Below are positions 1 through 6,865 of a stretch of DNA of 15,326 nucleotides, piece after piece. The notes under the pieces were generated by a model. It was given only the letters and a program-made list of their open reading frames with translations, made no database searches and had not been told where the DNA came from. This DNA comes from Limivivens sp034101475 (GTDB taxonomy: Bacteria; Bacillota; Clostridia; Lachnospirales; Lachnospiraceae), in assembly GCA_034101475.1 (NCBI GenBank), contig JAXEJQ010000001.1:1-15326 (forward strand), in the 5' to 3' direction. The translations under genes and the position numbers were made by a program. How positions within the stretch are numbered: position 1 is the first letter of the stretch; every line of letters starts with the position of its first letter.

Positions 1-98
1 TATCAGTCTGTGCACGTCAACTATTGAAACCGCCGTGTACCGAACGGTACGCACGGTGGTGTGAGAGGACGGGAGCTAATCACTCCCTCCTACTCGAT
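1..98 (+). mobile_element. 3' end of a group IIC intron (domains V and VI), partial
   Basis: Positions 29-60 fold as a classic intron domain V: an 8-bp lower stem (29-36 with 53-60, one G-U), a two-base bulge (51-52), a 5-bp upper stem (37-41 with 46-50) and a four-base loop. The catalytic triad at 31-33 reads CGC, as expected for bacterial class C introns rather than AGC of classes A and B. Domain VI follows: 63-65 pair with 93-95, 66-69 with 88-91 and 71-75 with 83-87, leaving A92 bulged as the branch point. The intron should end at the AT of 97-98, putting the branch A seven bases from the 3' splice site. The reverse transcriptase ORF and 5' domains would lie to the left, outside the window. 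Class and fold are read from sequence; mobility or splicing is not shown. Confidence 0.88.
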
Positions 99-117
99 TA
101 TCAGAAAGGAGATGCCT

Positions 118-1800
118 ATGACAGAGGCTGTGAAGGTTGCAGGTCTGTTCCTCGCGGCAATTGCGGCAATGGCGATTCTGATCCTGTACCAGCAGTGGAA
201 GCATGCACGCTGGCTGCGGGAGAAAATTCGCCGTACCTACGGAGCGTGGCCGGAGCGGGAATATGATTCCGATGAGTTTGAAGCAATCAGTCACTATTTT
301 CGGTTAAAACAGAAAAAAGATCGGTTTTATCTGGATGACATTACCTGGAATGATCTGGAGATGGATCAGATTTTCATGCTGTTGAATCACACCTGGTCCA
401 GTGTGGGGGAAAGCTGTCTGTATGCACTGCTGCGGACGCCCAGTTTTTCCAAAGAGGAGATCGGGCAGAGAAATATGCTGACGGAGTATTTCATGACTCA
501 TCAGGAGCAGAGGGAAAAACTGGAATTCTTCTTTGCCGGCATTGGGAAAAGCGGCCGTTATTCGATCTTTGATTTTATTTACAATCTGGCGGATCAGGCT
601 CCGGGAAAAAGATGGAAGGAGCTGATCTGGACCGTACTGATTCTGGCTGCAGGAGCCAGCATCTTTGTCCGGCCGGAGATCGGAATCCTGGCCCTCATCT
701 GCTGTCTGGGGCTGAGCTGGTCCGACTATTATAGGAAAAAAAGGAAAATTGACCCCTATCTGATGTCCTGCGGCTGTCTGCTTCAGATGATGAAGGCGGC
801 GAAAAAGCTGGAGGCTATGGACCTTGGGCCGGCGGCGCCTTATCAGGAAAGGATCCGGGAGGCCCGGAAAAAACTGGAAGGCTTTAAGAGAAATTCCTTT
901 TTTGTCATGACAGGCGATACCGGGGATCTGAGCGGCGGAATCGCAAAGCTTGTAATCGATTATCTGAACTTTACTTTTCATGTGGATTTGATTCAGTTTT
1001 CCACCATGATTCTGGAGATACGGAAAAATCTGAACGCTTTTGATGAGATGGTAGAGAATATGGGAATGCTGGAATGTGCGGCAGCCATTGCTTCCTTTCG
1101 GAAACTGATGCCGGAGTATTGTCTGCCGGAATTCTCAGATAAAACGGAACTGGATGCCGAGAATGTGTATCACCCGCTGATTCCGGATCCGGTGAAAAAC
1201 TCCATTTCTGTTTCCAGAGGCGTTCTGCTGACCGGTTCCAATGCATCCGGAAAGTCTACCTTTTTGAAAACCGTGGCGATCAATGCCATCCTGGCCCAGA
1301 CTATTGATACCTGTTTGGCAGATCGGTTCCGGCTGGGCTTTTCCAGAGTGTATTCTTCCATGGCTCTGCGGGACGATCTTGCAGGGCAGGATAGCTACTA
1401 TATTGTTGAAATCAAATCCCTGAAGCGGATTCTGGATCAGATGGGAAAAGGCGGACGAATCCTGGCTTTTATTGATGAGGTGCTGCGGGGAACGAACACG
1501 GTGGAGCGGATCGCGGCTTCTTCCCAGATCCTGAAAAGTATGAACAGACCGGATCTGATCTGCTTTGCGGCCACCCACGATATTGAACTGACGCACCTGC
1601 TGGAAGCAGATTATGAGAATTTCCATTTCCAGGAAGAAGTAAAGGATGATGAAATTCTGTTTGACTATCGGCTGTACCGGGGAAGAGCGGTTTCGCGCAA
1701 TGCCATACGCCTGCTTCATATGATGGGGTATGCAGATTCAATTATTCAGGCTGCAGAGGACAGCGCGAAACATTTTGTGGAGACAGGCTCCTGGACGTAA
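118..1800 (+). CDS. MutS-family ATPase with N-terminal membrane segments
   Basis: A 560-residue protein. The C-terminal third is a MutS domain V ABC-type ATPase: Walker A GSNASGKST at 373-381, Walker B FIDE ending at D453-E454 followed by VLRGTNT, and the switch histidine H487 in ATHD. The N-terminal mismatch-recognition and connector domains of true MutS are absent, as is a Smr nuclease domain, so it is neither MutS nor MutS2. Instead there is a hydrophobic helix at about 7-24 and a pair at about 169-203, predicting a membrane anchor with the ATPase in the cytosol. A middle alpha-helical region (about 205-365) resembles the MutS lever/core. The ATG at 118 is chosen because AAAGGAG (105-111) lies 6 bases upstream; an in-frame GTG at 61 falls inside the intron. 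The true substrate is unknown; binding of branched or looped DNA is inferred only from the family. rnhA follows 70 bp downstream. Confidence 0.85.
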   Translation: MTEAVKVAGLFLAAIAAMAILILYQQWKHARWLREKIRRTYGAWPEREYDSDEFEAISHYFRLKQKKDRFYLDDITWNDLEMDQIFMLLNHTWSSVGESCLYALLRTPSFSKEEIGQRNMLTEYFMTHQEQREKLEFFFAGIGKSGRYSIFDFIYNLADQAPGKRWKELIWTVLILAAGASIFVRPEIGILALICCLGLSWSDYYRKKRKIDPYLMSCGCLLQMMKAAKKLEAMDLGPAAPYQERIREARKKLEGFKRNSFFVMTGDTGDLSGGIAKLVIDYLNFTFHVDLIQFSTMILEIRKNLNAFDEMVENMGMLECAAAIASFRKLMPEYCLPEFSDKTELDAENVYHPLIPDPVKNSISVSRGVLLTGSNASGKSTFLKTVAINAILAQTIDTCLADRFRLGFSRVYSSMALRDDLAGQDSYYIVEIKSLKRILDQMGKGGRILAFIDEVLRGTNTVERIAASSQILKSMNRPDLICFAATHDIELTHLLEADYENFHFQEEVKDDEILFDYRLYRGRAVSRNAIRLLHMMGYADSIIQAAEDSAKHFVETGSWT

Positions 1801-1870
1801 CCGGGACAGAAGCTTCCGGAGTACGGCGAGAAAAGAAAGCAGAGCGAAGCGAGAAAAAAAGGAGGCAGTC

Positions 1871-2356
1871 ATGCTGGTAAAAATTTTTACGGACGGGGCG
1901 GCCCGGGGGAATCCCGACGGGCCCGGAGGCTATGGCGTGATTTTGCGCTATGTGGATCCCAGGGGCTGTGTGCATGAGAGAGAATACAGCCAGGGCTATA
2001 TCCGCACCACCAATAACCGGATGGAACTCATGGCGGCGATTGTGGGACTGGAGGCGCTGGTGCGGCCCTGCACCGTGGAGCTTTATTCCGATTCCAAATA
2101 TCTGACCGATGCGTTTAATCAGCACTGGATCGAAGGATGGATTCGGAAAGGATGGGTACGAGGAAAGAATGAGCCGGTGAAAAATATCGACCTCTGGAAG
2201 CGGCTGTTAAAGGCAAAGGAGCCCCATGAGGTGACCTTTCTCTGGGTAAAGGGCCATGACGGCCATGAAGAAAATGAACGCTGCGACAGGCTGGCCACCC
2301 GTGCGGCGGACGGGGACGGACTGATTGCAGACCCGGGGTTACAGCTGGGACGCTGA
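1871..2356 (+). CDS. rnhA: Ribonuclease HI
   Basis: A 161-residue enzyme that cleaves the RNA strand of RNA-DNA hybrids (R-loops, primers) in the cytosol. All active-site residues of the family are visible: D8 in TDGAARGNP, E52 in NRMEL, D74 in SDSKYL, and D139 in NERCDRLA, with the flexible-loop histidine H129 in KGHDGH. The basic Trp-rich handle region (about residues 85-105, HWIEGWIRKGW) of the E. coli-type enzyme is present. Length matches the single-domain E. coli type (about 155 residues); there is no N-terminal hybrid-binding domain. The reading frame is open upstream to 1730, but AAGGAGG at 1859-1865 places the start at ATG 1871. It probably shares a transcript with the preceding MutS-like gene, since no promoter is evident in the 70-bp gap. 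Confidence 0.95.
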   Translation: MLVKIFTDGAARGNPDGPGGYGVILRYVDPRGCVHEREYSQGYIRTTNNRMELMAAIVGLEALVRPCTVELYSDSKYLTDAFNQHWIEGWIRKGWVRGKNEPVKNIDLWKRLLKAKEPHEVTFLWVKGHDGHEENERCDRLATRAADGDGLIADPGLQLGR

Positions 2357-2390
2357 GATTTTGCGTTATGGTTTGCGGCTGAACTGACTC

Positions 2391-2419
2391 TTGAAAATAG
2401 GAAATCCTTATGCTATATT
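2391..2419 (+). promoter_or_regulatory. Sigma-A type promoter of tyrS
   Basis: TTGAAA (2391-2396) and TATATT (2414-2419) are separated by exactly 17 bases, and the -10 carries the extended TGC upstream (2411-2413). Transcription should begin near 2426, giving a leader of only about 20 bases before the ATG at 2447. That leaves no room for a T-box, which often controls tyrS in Firmicutes. Confidence 0.75.
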
Positions 2420-2446
2420 AGTTTTCAGAGATTAGGAGGAGAAACA

Positions 2447-3679
2447 ATGGCAACGAATGTATACGATATTTTGTTGGAGCGGGGGTTCATTGAACAGGCT
2501 ACCAACGAAGAAGAAATCAGAGAATTACTTGGAAAAGAGAAAGTAACCTTCTACATTGGCTTTGATGCCACGGCGGACAGTCTTACCGCAGGACATTTCC
2601 TGACGATCATGGCGATGAAGCATATGCAGAATGCAGGACACAGGCCTATCGCACTGTTGGGCGGCGGCACTACCATGATCGGCGATCCCAGCGGGAAATC
2701 CGATATGCGTACCATGATGACCAAGGAGACCATCGATCACAACGCTCAGCGTTTCTATGAGCAGCTTTCCAAATTTATCGATTTCTCCGATGGAAAGGCG
2801 ATCGTAGAGAATAACGCGAACTGGCTGTTGGATCTGAATTATGTGGAGATGCTGCGGGAGATCGGTGTTCATTTTTCCGTAAACCGCATGCTGACCGCAG
2901 AGTGCTATAAACAGCGAATGGAGAGGGGTCTCACCTTTTTCGAGTTCAACTATATGATTATGCAGTCCTATGATTTCTGGAAACTGCATCAGATGTATGA
3001 CTGTAAGCTGGAGATGGGTGGAAATGATCAGTGGTCCAACATTATCGGCGGTGTGGAGCTGATCCGCAGAAAAGAACAGAAGCCGGCCTACGGTCTGACC
3101 TTTAAGCTGCTGACTACCAGCGAAGGCATCAAGATGGGCAAGACCATGAAGGGCGCCGTATGGCTTGATCCGGAAAAGACTTCTCCCTACGAGTTTTATC
3201 AGTACTGGAGAAATATCGAAGATGTGAAAGTAGAAGAGTGCCTGGCACTTCTGACTTTCCTTCCCATGGAGGAAGTGCGCAGACTGGGTGCCCTGGAGGG
3301 AGCCGAGATCAATCAGGCGAAGGAAGTCCTTGCCTATGAGATCACGAAGATTGTTCACGGTGAGGAAGAAGCGAGAAAAGCCCAGGAGGCAGCCAGAGCG
3401 CTGTTTGTTCATGGCGGAAAATCTGAGGATGTGCCCACGACGACCTATCCGAAGGCGGAGATGGAGGAAGGAAAGGATCTGATTACGCTTCTGGTGGATA
3501 CCAAACTTGCAAAGAACCGTTCTGAGGCCAGAAGACTGATTACCCAGGGCGGTGTGACAGTGAATGAGGAAAAGGCTACGGATTTTGCCAGAGTCTATAC
3601 CACAGCGGATTTTGACGCAGACGGCGTTCTTTTGATTAAAAAAGGGAAAAAAGGATACCATCAGATTAAAGCAGAATAG
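2447..3679 (+). CDS. tyrS: Tyrosyl-tRNA synthetase
   Basis: A 410-residue class I aminoacyl-tRNA synthetase that activates tyrosine with ATP and charges tRNA-Tyr. The HIGH-equivalent is GHFLT at 49-53, followed by the family signature GGGTTMIGDPSGKSDMR. The tyrosine and tRNA region contains GGNDQWSNIIGG. The KMSKS loop reads KMGKT at 229-233. The C-terminal S4-like RNA-binding domain covers about 345-410 (AKNRSEARRLITQGGVTVN). Length is typical of the bacterial enzyme. The start at ATG 2447 is fixed by AGGAGG at 2434-2439, seven bases upstream. It leads a probable operon with the 46-residue ORF and alaS, driven by the promoter immediately upstream. It appears intact and unremarkable in sequence. 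Confidence 0.97.
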   Translation: MATNVYDILLERGFIEQATNEEEIRELLGKEKVTFYIGFDATADSLTAGHFLTIMAMKHMQNAGHRPIALLGGGTTMIGDPSGKSDMRTMMTKETIDHNAQRFYEQLSKFIDFSDGKAIVENNANWLLDLNYVEMLREIGVHFSVNRMLTAECYKQRMERGLTFFEFNYMIMQSYDFWKLHQMYDCKLEMGGNDQWSNIIGGVELIRRKEQKPAYGLTFKLLTTSEGIKMGKTMKGAVWLDPEKTSPYEFYQYWRNIEDVKVEECLALLTFLPMEEVRRLGALEGAEINQAKEVLAYEITKIVHGEEEARKAQEAARALFVHGGKSEDVPTTTYPKAEMEEGKDLITLLVDTKLAKNRSEARRLITQGGVTVNEEKATDFARVYTTADFDADGVLLIKKGKKGYHQIKAE

Positions 3680-3706
3680 ACCGAAGCCTTTGATAAGGAG
3701 GTTTTT

Positions 3707-3847
3707 ATGGGAGCAGTTGTATCAAATTTTGTAATGTCAGTGATTAAAATGATTTTTCTGGCAGCCGTCAGCCTTGGGGGAATTTTTTTGGGCAAGACTC
3801 TGCGGGACAGAAAAGACGCAAAAAAAGCTGCCGGAGAAAATGAGTAG
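3707..3847 (+). CDS. 46-residue membrane microprotein, unknown function
   Basis: A short ORF between tyrS and alaS, beginning MGAVVSNFVMSVIKMIFLAA and ending KKAAGENE. It has one hydrophobic helix at about residues 4-30, followed by a strongly charged tail with Lys, Arg, Asp and Glu, so a single-pass membrane protein with the charged end in the cytosol is predicted. Evidence that it is real: an almost perfect AAGGAGG (3695-3701) five bases before its ATG, a snug fit between tyrS (27-bp gap) and alaS (18-bp gap), and composition unlike random DNA. The helix contains Gly residues (SLGGIFLG), which can favour helix packing. I do not recognise a family; short proteins with this layout are known in Clostridia but I cannot name a function. 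Confidence 0.72.
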   Translation: MGAVVSNFVMSVIKMIFLAAVSLGGIFLGKTLRDRKDAKKAAGENE

Positions 3848-3865
3848 CACGCAGGAGGATAAATT

Positions 3866-6505
3866 GTGAAAACGTACGGTGTAAATGAACTTCGCAGGAT
3901 GTTTCTGGAGTTTTTTGAGAGCAAGGGACATCTGGCAATGAAAAGCTTTTCTCTTGTTCCGCACAATGACAAGAGCTTATTACTGATCAATTCCGGTATG
4001 GCACCTTTAAAGCCATATTTTACAGGCGCGGAGATTCCGCCAAGGAGACGGGTTACCACCTGTCAGAAATGTATCCGTACAGGTGATATTGAAAACGTTG
4101 GAAAGACAGCCCGCCATGGCACCTTTTTTGAAATGCTGGGAAACTTTTCCTTCGGTGATTATTTCAAACATGAGGCGATTTCCTGGTCCTGGGAGTTCCT
4201 GACCCAGGTTATCGGACTGGATCCGAACCGGCTCTATCCTTCTGTTTATGAAGAGGATGATGAAGCCTTTGAAATCTGGAATAAAGAAATCGGTATTGCG
4301 CCGGAGCGGATTTTCCGCTTTGGCAAGGAAGATAATTTCTGGGAGCATGGCGCAGGTCCCTGCGGTCCCTGTTCTGAGATTTACTATGACCGCGGAGAAA
4401 AATACGGCTGCGGAAAAACGGGCTGTACCGTGGGATGTGACTGCGACCGCTATATTGAGATCTGGAACAATGTCTTTACCCAGTTTGAAAATGACGGAAA
4501 CGGCAACTACACAGAGCTGATCCAGAAGAATATTGATACCGGTATGGGTCTGGAGCGTCTGGCAGTGGTTGTTCAGGATGTGGATTCCATCTTTGACGTG
4601 GATACCGTTCAGGCTCTGAGAAATAAGGTTTGTGAATTTGCCGGTGTTACCTATAAGTCCGATGCGGAAAAGGATGTTTCCATCCGTCTGATTACGGATC
4701 ATATCCGTTCCGCAACGTTTATGATTTCCGACGGCATTATGCCGACCAATGAAGGCCGGGGTTATGTGCTTCGCCGACTGATCCGCCGTGCGGCACGTCA
4801 TGGCCGTCTGCTGGGGATTCAGGGACAGTTCCTGTCCAGACTCAGTGAGACTGTGATCGAGGGTTCCAAAGACGGTTATCCGGAACTGGAGGAGAAGAAG
4901 GAGTTTATCTTCAAGGTACTCAGCCAGGAAGAGGAAAAGTTCAATAAGACCATTGACCAGGGCTTAAGCATTCTGGCAGGTCTGGAAGCCGATATGAAAG
5001 CGGCAGGGAAGACCACGCTGGACGGAAAGGATGCTTTTACTCTGTATGATACCTATGGATTCCCGCTGGATCTGACCAAGGAAATCCTGGAAGAAAAGGG
5101 CTACAGTGTAGATGAAGCCGGCTTTAAGGCTTCCATGGAGGAACAGCGTGTGAAAGCCAGAACAGCCCGGGAAACCACCAACTATATGGGAGCGGACGCG
5201 ACGGTATATGATTCCATTGACGCCAGTGTCACCAGCACCTTTGTAGGATACGACCGGCTGACACACGAATCGGAGATTACGGTTCTGACAACGGAGACGG
5301 AAGTAACCGAGGCAGTTTCAGACGGCGAGAAGGCCACGATTTTTGTGAGGGAAACGCCGTTCTATGCCACCATGGGCGGTCAGGAAGGCGATAAAGGTGT
5401 GATCCGCACTGCAGATGCCGAATTTGAAGTGGAGGATACCATCAAGCTTCTGGGCGGAAAAGTCGGCCATGTGGGCCGGGTGACAAAGGGGATGTTCAAG
5501 GTGGGCGACACTGTTTCCCTGGAAGTATGCCCCAAAGGAAGAGCCAATACCTGCAAGAACCACAGCGCGACTCATCTGCTGCAGAAAGCCCTGAAGACGG
5601 TACTGGGCTCTCATGTGGAGCAGAAGGGTTCGCTGGTAACACCGGACAGACTGCGTTTTGACTTTGCGCATTTCGCACCCATGACACCGGAAGAGATTGC
5701 AAAGGTGGAAAATCTGGTAAACGAAGAGATTCAGGCATCCCTTCCGGTTACCACTCAGATTATGAATATTGAGGATGCCAAGAAGACGGGTGCCATGGCT
5801 CTGTTCGGAGAGAAGTATTCCGAAGAAGTGCGTGTGGTATCCATGGGAGACTTCTCCAAGGAGCTCTGCGGCGGTACTCATGTGGCCAATACCGGTGTGA
5901 TCACCGTATTTAAAATTGTTTCCGAGGCCGGTATCGCGGCCGGTGTCCGCAGAATTGAGGCTCTGACCGGAGACGGGGTATTCCGTTACTATAAAGACCT
6001 GGAAGAGAAGCTGGGACGTGCTTCCGCAATGCTCAAGACCACACCGGCGGAACTGGAAAATAAGATTGCACATCTGCAGGCAGAGGTTAAAGCGCTCCAC
6101 AGTGAAAATGAGTCTCTGAAGAGCAAGATGGCTCAGGATGCCCTTGGCGATGTAATGGATCAGGTAGTGGAAGTGAAGGGCGTGAAGCTGCTGGCAGCGA
6201 AGGTAGAAGGCGTGGATATGAATGGTCTGCGCGATCTTGGCGATGAGCTGAAAACCAAGCTGGGAGAAGGCGTTGTGGTTCTGGCTTCCGCGAAGGATGG
6301 AAAGGTCAGTCTGATGGCCATGGCTACAGATGGCGCCATGAAGGCCGGAGCTCATGCAGGCAATCTGATTAAGGGAATTGCTGCGATTGTCGGCGGAGGC
6401 GGCGGCGGACGCCCGAATATGGCCCAGGCCGGCGGCAAGAACCCGGAGAAGATCGGTGACGCCGTAGCAGCTGCAGCAGGAATCCTGGAAGGACAGTTAA
6501 AATAG
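3866..6505 (+). CDS. alaS: Alanyl-tRNA synthetase
   Basis: An 879-residue class II synthetase of full bacterial length that charges tRNA-Ala and hydrolyses mischarged Ser- or Gly-tRNA. The catalytic core occupies about 1-240 (start region GVNELRRMFLEFFESKGH), the tRNA-recognition helices about 240-450, and the editing domain about 550-710. The zinc-binding editing residues are H566 and H570 (HSATH), C668 and H672 (CGGTH). A coiled coil lies at about 720-760 and the C-Ala domain with a glycine-rich GGGGGGRPNMAQAGG stretch is near 848-862. A four-cysteine insert in the core (C182, C187, C191, C193) could bind a metal; similar inserts occur in some bacterial AlaRS. The start is GTG 3866, supported by AGGAGGAT at 3853-3860. 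It is co-oriented with and probably co-transcribed from the tyrS promoter. Confidence 0.97.
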   Translation: MKTYGVNELRRMFLEFFESKGHLAMKSFSLVPHNDKSLLLINSGMAPLKPYFTGAEIPPRRRVTTCQKCIRTGDIENVGKTARHGTFFEMLGNFSFGDYFKHEAISWSWEFLTQVIGLDPNRLYPSVYEEDDEAFEIWNKEIGIAPERIFRFGKEDNFWEHGAGPCGPCSEIYYDRGEKYGCGKTGCTVGCDCDRYIEIWNNVFTQFENDGNGNYTELIQKNIDTGMGLERLAVVVQDVDSIFDVDTVQALRNKVCEFAGVTYKSDAEKDVSIRLITDHIRSATFMISDGIMPTNEGRGYVLRRLIRRAARHGRLLGIQGQFLSRLSETVIEGSKDGYPELEEKKEFIFKVLSQEEEKFNKTIDQGLSILAGLEADMKAAGKTTLDGKDAFTLYDTYGFPLDLTKEILEEKGYSVDEAGFKASMEEQRVKARTARETTNYMGADATVYDSIDASVTSTFVGYDRLTHESEITVLTTETEVTEAVSDGEKATIFVRETPFYATMGGQEGDKGVIRTADAEFEVEDTIKLLGGKVGHVGRVTKGMFKVGDTVSLEVCPKGRANTCKNHSATHLLQKALKTVLGSHVEQKGSLVTPDRLRFDFAHFAPMTPEEIAKVENLVNEEIQASLPVTTQIMNIEDAKKTGAMALFGEKYSEEVRVVSMGDFSKELCGGTHVANTGVITVFKIVSEAGIAAGVRRIEALTGDGVFRYYKDLEEKLGRASAMLKTTPAELENKIAHLQAEVKALHSENESLKSKMAQDALGDVMDQVVEVKGVKLLAAKVEGVDMNGLRDLGDELKTKLGEGVVVLASAKDGKVSLMAMATDGAMKAGAHAGNLIKGIAAIVGGGGGGRPNMAQAGGKNPEKIGDAVAAAAGILEGQLK

Positions 6506-6515
6506 AAAGATACCC

Positions 6516-6536
6516 AAATGGGCGTTCCGCCCATTT
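6516..6536 (+). terminator. 9-bp hairpin just after alaS, possible weak terminator
   Basis: Positions 6516-6524 pair perfectly with 6528-6536 around a TTC loop, 10 bases after the alaS stop. Only three T residues follow on the + strand, so intrinsic termination would be weak; three A residues precede it, so it is nearly symmetric and could act in either direction. It overlaps the start of the first copy of the 69-bp repeat, so it may be part of that element rather than a dedicated terminator. Confidence 0.35.
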
Positions 6537-6586
6537 CAAAATGGAAAACCAGCCCCTGGCAGATAAATCTGCCGGGTCTGCCTTTC
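6518..6586 (+). repeat. 69-bp direct repeat, copy 1
   Basis: This stretch is identical base for base to 6682-6750, at an offset of 164 bases. It contains two hairpins: the GGGCG/CGCCC stem at its left end and a stem of about 10 bp centred near 6565 (6555-6564 with 6567-6576, including GGCAGAT/ATCTGCC). It lies wholly in the alaS-rpsU gap. Perfect identity in non-coding DNA implies a recent duplication, gene conversion, or selection on the element. Confidence 0.93.
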
Positions 6587-6681
6587 TGTATGCAGGAAGC
6601 ATAATCCGGCCGCCATCCAGGCCACAGACCCGCCTGCCAGGGCAGGCTATCCGCTGCTTCGCAGCTTCTGTCTGAGGCTTT
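6587..6681 (+). other. Foldable spacer between the two repeats (three-way junction)
   Basis: The 95-base spacer has an outer stem (6621-6623 with 6676-6678 and 6625-6629 with 6670-6674, one A-A mismatch) enclosing two hairpins: 6632-6638 with 6641-6647 and 6653-6657 with 6661-6665. A small hairpin (6589-6593 with 6599-6603) precedes it. CAGACCC at 6625-6631 can instead pair with GGGTCTG in either flanking repeat (6574-6580 or 6738-6744), so alternative folds exist. No ORF with a ribosome binding site is present. Function is not established; it could be a structured RNA or the core of a palindromic repeat family. Confidence 0.55.
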
Positions 6682-6750
6682 ATGGGCGTTCCGCCCATTT
6701 CAAAATGGAAAACCAGCCCCTGGCAGATAAATCTGCCGGGTCTGCCTTTC
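6682..6750 (+). repeat. 69-bp direct repeat, copy 2
   Basis: Identical to 6518-6586. In this copy the sequence continues into CATTTTG, which completes an inverted repeat that copy 1 lacks, suggesting that copy 2 keeps the original right end and copy 1 diverged or was rearranged at its right edge. Confidence 0.93.
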
Positions 6751-6757
6751 CATTTTG
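6701..6757 (+). repeat. 57-bp foldback element with 11-bp terminal inverted repeats
   Basis: CAAAATGGAAA (6701-6711) is the exact reverse complement of TTTCCATTTTG (6747-6757). Between them, 6719-6728 pair with 6731-6740 (one G-U) to make a second stem, separated from the outer arms by an internal loop. Immediately beyond it, CTGGATGGCGG (6758-6768) is the exact reverse complement of 6610-6620 in the spacer. The arrangement resembles a short palindromic intergenic element (REP or MITE-like); no target-site duplication could be confirmed. Confidence 0.6.
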
Positions 6758-6809
6758 CTGGATGGCGGGACTGGTGAGAAAAAAAGTACGAAAACCTTGT
6801 GGAAAATGG

Positions 6810-6837
6810 TTGACGTATGCGAAAAATATGCTATAAT
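6810..6837 (+). promoter_or_regulatory. Strong sigma-A promoter of rpsU
   Basis: TTGACG (6810-6815) and a perfect TATAAT (6832-6837) are 16 bases apart, with the extended TGC directly before the -10 (6829-6831). Transcription should begin near 6844, giving a leader of about 70 bases before rpsU. The strength fits a ribosomal protein gene. Confidence 0.85.
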
Positions 6838-6865
6838 GATTATCAGTGCAATAAGAATACCCAGA

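Noticed and set aside
24..266. 80-residue + strand ORF starting in the intron
   Set aside because: It begins at a TTG within the intron end and overlaps the MutS-like gene in another frame; no ribosome binding site and no recognisable sequence.
2420..2434. CodY-like box just after the tyrS -10
   Set aside because: TTTTCAG is present but only about 11 of 15 positions agree, and the site has no dyad symmetry; not convincing.
2357..2446. T-box or other tRNA-sensing leader for tyrS
   Set aside because: The promoter leaves only about 20 bases of leader and no specifier loop or T-box sequence is present.
2525..3661. 378-residue antisense ORF opposite tyrS
   Set aside because: It is a frame shadow of the highly conserved tyrS gene; no ribosome binding site or domain features.
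5318..6355. 345-residue antisense ORF opposite alaS
   Set aside because: Shadow of alaS; Cys, His, Leu and Gln-rich composition typical of reversed coding sequence.
6395..6412. GGC-rich run in alaS as a regulatory or slippage repeat
   Set aside because: It encodes the glycine-rich stretch normally found near the end of bacterial AlaRS.
6621..6678. tRNA-like cloverleaf in the alaS-rpsU spacer
   Set aside because: There are only two internal hairpins, no T-loop GTTCGA-like sequence, no D-loop GG, and no CCA-proximal 7-bp acceptor stem.
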